DNA from: Coccinella septempunctata
Taxonomy: Eukaryota > Arthropoda > Insecta > Coleoptera > Coccinellidae
Reading direction: 5' to 3'
NCBI RefSeq assembly: GCF_907165205.1
Contig: NC_058191.1
Location: 9,426,501-9,490,500 of the forward strand
Length of the DNA: 64,000 bases
The first letter of the stretch is position 1. The number at the start of each line of letters is the position of its first letter. The notes below the pieces were generated by a model. That model did no database searches. It saw nothing but the letters and a program-made list of their open reading frames with translations, and was not told the DNA's origin. The translations under genes and the position numbers were made by a program. Positions 59,940 through 64,000 of this stretch are shown one piece after another.

Positions 59940-59975
59940 GAGTTGAAAATAGATTCTAGCTTATATACCTGTATG
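59940..59975 (-). promoter_or_regulatory. Putative TATA promoter of the RRM-like gene
   Basis: On the minus strand GTATATAAG (about 59962-59970) is followed some 20-25 bp later by TTCAACT, an initiator-like TCA. It lies about 95 bp before the ATG. Position and consensus fit an insect Pol II core promoter. Confidence 0.45.
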
Positions 59976-61747
59976 TTGATAGTAAATAGCCTACCCATTA
60001 AATCAAAATGAGTCTCTCATTCAAACTCATTTGGGGGATGTTTAGATTATGACGTACAAAAATTTATAAATAAAAAAGGGTCATTTCTGTGAGAATACAA
60101 TTTGAATGGAGAAGTATTCCATCTCCTTTGTCTGGTTCACTTTTTCCTATATTATTTTAATGAGTACATAATGAGAATATCTTAATGTTCTTTGAATTTT
60201 ATGCTCTGGTCATTAAATAAATGGGAGATATTGCGAGACGTCTCAAAATCTCTACCTTTCTACTAACTACTCTACTATCATGAGACATATTCATCATAAG
60301 ATATTCACCAAGCGGAAAGAAATGCAACGAAAAAAAAAACGTGATTTCCAGTCTAAACTTTGTATAATACTGATAACACATGGGTTTGTGTTCTACACTA
60401 GCTCACCTAGCAAACGTTGTCCAGCTATAACGAGGGAATATTTACTAATTGGAAGACGAAAAGAAAATGAGGGATAAAAAAATTAAGGTAAGTTTTCATT
60501 AAAATTGAGTAAATATTTATTCATAAAATACTATTATTTTTTATTTCAAGTGAACATCGAATTTTTCGTTTGAGTGCGGTTACAATCAATACAATCATAC
60601 AATCGACAGTGTGAAGAGCATGATTTTCCAGATTTATGCTTCAAACACTCAAGGGCACTTTATTTATTGTAATTGCATTAAAAAAGTTATCCATCATGTA
60701 TATATATTAATTAGCATAATCATTTTGAAAAAGTTCATTCGATTTCGAACAATTCTTGTTTGAAGTATTTTCATGTATTTTTTTTTGCAATAGAGTTAAA
60801 GGGGGGAGGCAATTTATAGTGGAAACCCCGCTACACACAGTACTTGAAATTAATATACTGATCACTAATCACTCAGACTCGCATAAATCAATTAACTGAT
60901 AACCAGAATCCTGAACCTTGATAACGTTAAATCAATATTGACTTCGTGTTCTTCATTAAGTTCGTTTGTCGCGAAATTTGAATTTCGTTTAATTTTCTTG
61001 GTTTTCCCAGTTGCCCAGACAACTTCTTGGAATATTTTTTTTGAAACCCTCTACCTACTACCTAATACCTACTACCTACTACTGCCGTCCTAACATGCAA
61101 AATTTAAGTTTTGAGAAAATCACATACATATACACATAGTGTTTTAACAAACTCTTCATGTTTTATTTTATATATTATGTCGAAGAATAGAACTTGATTG
61201 CAAAACATTATTTTGATGATTAGTAAATTTTTGAATATATTATATTATATTCATTACAGTTTGCAGATAGGACCTTTGTTGTTAGCAAGGCAACATAGAA
61301 TGAGGAAGATTTAAAAAAATTAATAAAATCGGTTCAGCCGTTTTTACGTCAAGCCTGACACTACGAAACAAGACTCCATTTTTTATCGAGAACGCTGCAT
61401 TCGTAGTCCAGAGTCACACCGATTTTGAAAACCTGAATTGAAAAAAATTCTCAACCACTTTATGGTACCTAAATTGGAAAATCCAGTATAAGTTATAAGT
61501 GAATTAATATTAATAAAGAGATCAGGAGTCGGTGATTGTTTTCATGAAAAACAGATTGTTTGTATCAAAAAATATTTTTCAAAACTAAAAAATGTCCAGC
61601 ATTTATTCTTTCTCGACGATATAGTATTTCTGGTAAGACTATGAGGGATGGTAGTTTTTTAGTTTGATATAGATCGTAACATTTGTTGACTAAATATCAG
61701 TGGGTGTTATGCATCTGAATTGATGTAGTTTATTATTCACCTTTTCC
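59976..61747. other. Gene-free; short CCTACTA tandem tract
   Basis: A CTACCTACTAC-type tract at 61050-61084 repeats a 7-bp unit about five times. No gene evidence in the rest. Confidence 0.5.
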
Positions 61748-62945
61748 TGAAACATTTTAGGGTTTTCACTCCCAATCTCTGGAGCAAAATCAATTTAAAA
61801 AAATTGAAATAAACGATTTGCTCCTGCGTAAATTCTTGCACTAATTTGTCAGGAGAAAATCGAGTAGAAAAATTGTTGCCTGACAATTAACTGAAAAAAA
61901 GAAATTTTAAATTATTATTATATATAGTAACGTTTCGGAGTCTATATGAGACTCCTTCATCAGACGAAAATCTTCTGAATTTTAGCTTTTTATTTGACAT
62001 TAATTTTCAATACATAGGAACAGAGACTGAATAGAAAAGTTGATTCGTTTAATTTTGGAATTACCGGATGACAGTTCCTTTTTCAGTAAATCAATCCAAA
62101 TATGATCTATTTCTACCGAACAATTGGCCAAATTATTATTTTGATCCAACAAATTACACGTGTACACATTAATCTTTCGTTTATAATGATCCGGTTCTGT
62201 CATTAAAATTTAAGTGTTATTCTAATCCATCATGTGTATCAAAAAAAACTTGATCTGCGATCTGTGATCTATTAATTTCTCTATTTTTAATACTATCTTT
62301 ATGTTCGCGTTTTCTCATTTCTAGAGATCTAGACGTTTCGCCTGTATAAGTTTTACCACAAATACAGGAAATGTTGTAAACACAATTTTTGATTTTTGTT
62401 TTTCATTCAAAGGTTTAGTTTTGTTAGTATAGATCTTAAATCATTTTTTGTTTCAAAAACAGTTCCTATGTTGAATTTGGATTTCTTCTTATTTTTTTTT
62501 AAAATCCATTTACGTTAAATAAATTTGGTTTTTCTTGACGATTTGTTGGTTGTTCCAGATCATTATTTTGATTTTCGTTAGACATTTTTCTTTCTAAATT
62601 TAATATTGTTTTTTCAATAAAATCTGTCGGGTATTGATTATCCCTAAGTCAATTCCATTATTTCTAATTTCGGGTGTAGATTAAATCAAATTAGCTCTAT
62701 CATAAAGTGTTTTAATAATACCTCTTTTGACACTTACTTGGTGATTGGAATAAAAATTCAAATATCTATTAGTATGTGTTTTTTTGGTATATTCTCGTTT
62801 TGAAATAATTCGTGAAGTTTTTTATTGAAACATCCAACAACGAAATTTTATTAACCCGTTCTAATTCCATAGTGAATTTTATTTCAAGTTTTTTAATTGA
62901 TTCTGTTCCAGAGATTGGGAGTGAAAACCTTAAATAGTTTCAGCA
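61748..62945 (-). mobile_element. Penelope-like element fragment with inverted ends
   Basis: Minus-strand coding remains lie between about 62900 and 62000. Both edges carry the same segment in opposite orientation (CACTCCCAATCTCTGG at about 61769 and 62912). Inverted partial copies are typical of Penelope-like insertions. A further crumb of this segment is at 6.1 kb. The 3' side includes TCGGAGTCTATATGAGACTC, a hairpin-prone sequence. Confidence 0.8.
62000..62900 (-). pseudogene. Penelope-like RT end and GIY-YIG endonuclease, degraded
   Basis: RT thumb region (about 62880-62650): KFTMELERVNKISLLDVSIK, IYQKNTY, YLNFYSNHQVSVKRGIIKTL and YDRANL. It is followed by a decayed linker. GIY-YIG-type domain (about 62420-62220): NCVYNISCICGKTYTGETSR, then SLEMRKREHKDSI. 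In Penelope-like elements this reads VYKIPCxCGKxYIGETxRxLxxRxxEH; the tyrosine and the arginine of the nuclease are still there. A last part, 62203-62000, contains TEPDHYKRKINVY. The catalytic RT core (YxDD) lies upstream of the truncation and is absent. Frameshifts and stops make it inactive. Confidence 0.85.
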
Positions 62946-64000
62946 AATGTAGAATCCTCCCAGAATGAATTTCAATCGATAGCTTATTATTCATATGCCT
63001 GACTCTTGAAGGCGTTAACCATTTATGGATATAAGTACTGAATGTTTCCTCTTTAAAGAGGTGTTTATTTTTGTATTTGGGGATCAGGCATTTCTGTAAG
63101 CATACAGCGGCAAGTAACGCAATGAGCCAATAATATTTGGGAGAGAAATTATCGAGTAAAATCCTCAGGTCCGTTAATTTTTAGTTTCAAAAGCAAGTTT
63201 CCCTATTTGAAATCGATATTTCACACCCCCTAGTCCCTACCCCCAACACATTTGTTCATTGACCTTGAAATAAAACTCCAAAACAAAAAACTTTTTTCTT
63301 CTTTTCTTTGAAAAATTTTTCGATCCAGGCTCTTCTCAAGGAGTTATTTTATCGGATCATTCATAATGGATCAACCTGTATATGTTTGTTCAGTTTATGG
63401 TGAAACATCTTGTGTACTTATATTGTTAATAGATTGAGTGTTATCTTTCGTCAGAATATACCTTTATGTATTCGGGATTTCACCAAACAACATTAATAAA
63501 GTAAATTCTTTAGTATAATAACCCAGCAACCCAGAGCACTTCGAAAGTGTACATGTATGCTTCATGAAATTCATTAATTGAGTGATCCGATAATTATGGA
63601 AAGCCAAATCAACTTATCCCATATCAATCAATATTAGGTATGATATCAATATATAATAAGTTGCTTGATTTTATTCAGGATGATACAACCCACTAGGGAC
63701 TAATTCCGATACCATTAACATAACAACTAAACGAAATTCATGAAGCCAAAAGCCATTATTCGAATTTACATCCGGATGACATTATATGAAAATAAATCAC
63801 ATTTCATCCAGTTTGAAATTTCAAATCCAATTGACCTTATTAATAACATGTCACTATGAGCAATGAATATTTTATCAGGATGAACATTTTTGGAATGTAA
63901 ATTCATATTATTAAATTTGCTTGTATAATTAGTGTAATTAATTCGCATTGTTGAGTGAACATAGGCGAATAGATTACGTAATGATCACCTGGTTCTTTTG
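62946..64000. other. No recognised gene
   Basis: AT-rich up to the window end. The single short ORF at 63766-63948 (-) has no domain. A CAACCTGTATA motif near 63374 weakly resembles a mariner-type end. Confidence 0.45.

Overview
The window looks like AT-rich, intron/intergenic-type nuclear DNA from an animal, most likely an insect. The family is not determined; a beetle is a guess from the transposon mix, not something the sequence proves. No bacterial operons, rRNA, canonical tRNA or CRISPR are visible. Almost everything recognisable is transposable-element (TE) material in several age layers. Only one intact single-exon host-like gene is seen, a small RRM-type protein at 59491-59868 (-). 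Two weak candidate host exons lie on the same strand (7962-8393 and 26294-26334).

Layout. 1-700: family Y repeat with an intact first exon. 1487-2545: fold-back element. 3639-4949: Tc1-type transposase with one frameshift. 5-10 kb: LINE crumbs and a perfect hairpin. 11.4-12.3 kb: element with a tyrosine-recombinase-like N-terminal ORF. 14-15 kb: LINE fragment, family Y copy, two unrecognised ORFs. 17.2-18.1 kb: transposase relic next to a 748-bp fold-back MITE. 19.5-20.9 kb: Jockey-like LINE followed by a tRNA-like SINE. 22.8-23.8 kb: family Z repeat split by a MITE. 24.86-25.40 kb: 5'-truncated LINE with target-site duplications (TSDs). 30.0-36.6 kb: large inverted-repeat structure around a DD41D-like mariner transposase, itself holding a second LINE and another fold-back element. 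36.9-38.0 kb: LINE on the minus strand with TSDs. 38.0-38.4 kb: Tc1 N-terminal relic. 39.85-42.24 kb: family Y copy split by a fold-back element. 42.56-44.62 kb: mariner split by a 917-bp element with repeated subterminal motifs. 46.4-50.2 kb: a dispersed 500-bp repeat, a MITE and a transposase crumb. 51-54 kb: two more fold-back elements. 55.6-57.0 kb: family Z element. 61.7-62.9 kb: Penelope-like element with GIY-YIG domain.

How the parts relate. Five independent elements (22915, 30025, 40360, 50995, 53010) begin with CAGGGT or a close relative, sit on TA target sites and have long inverted arms. The 6.5-kb structure at 30025-36572 has such ends and a relic DD41D-type transposase gene in its middle. 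It is therefore a candidate autonomous relative of the long-arm, gene-free elements around it. This link is inference. Interrupted and uninterrupted copies of families Y and Z within the window give empty-site proof of two insertions.
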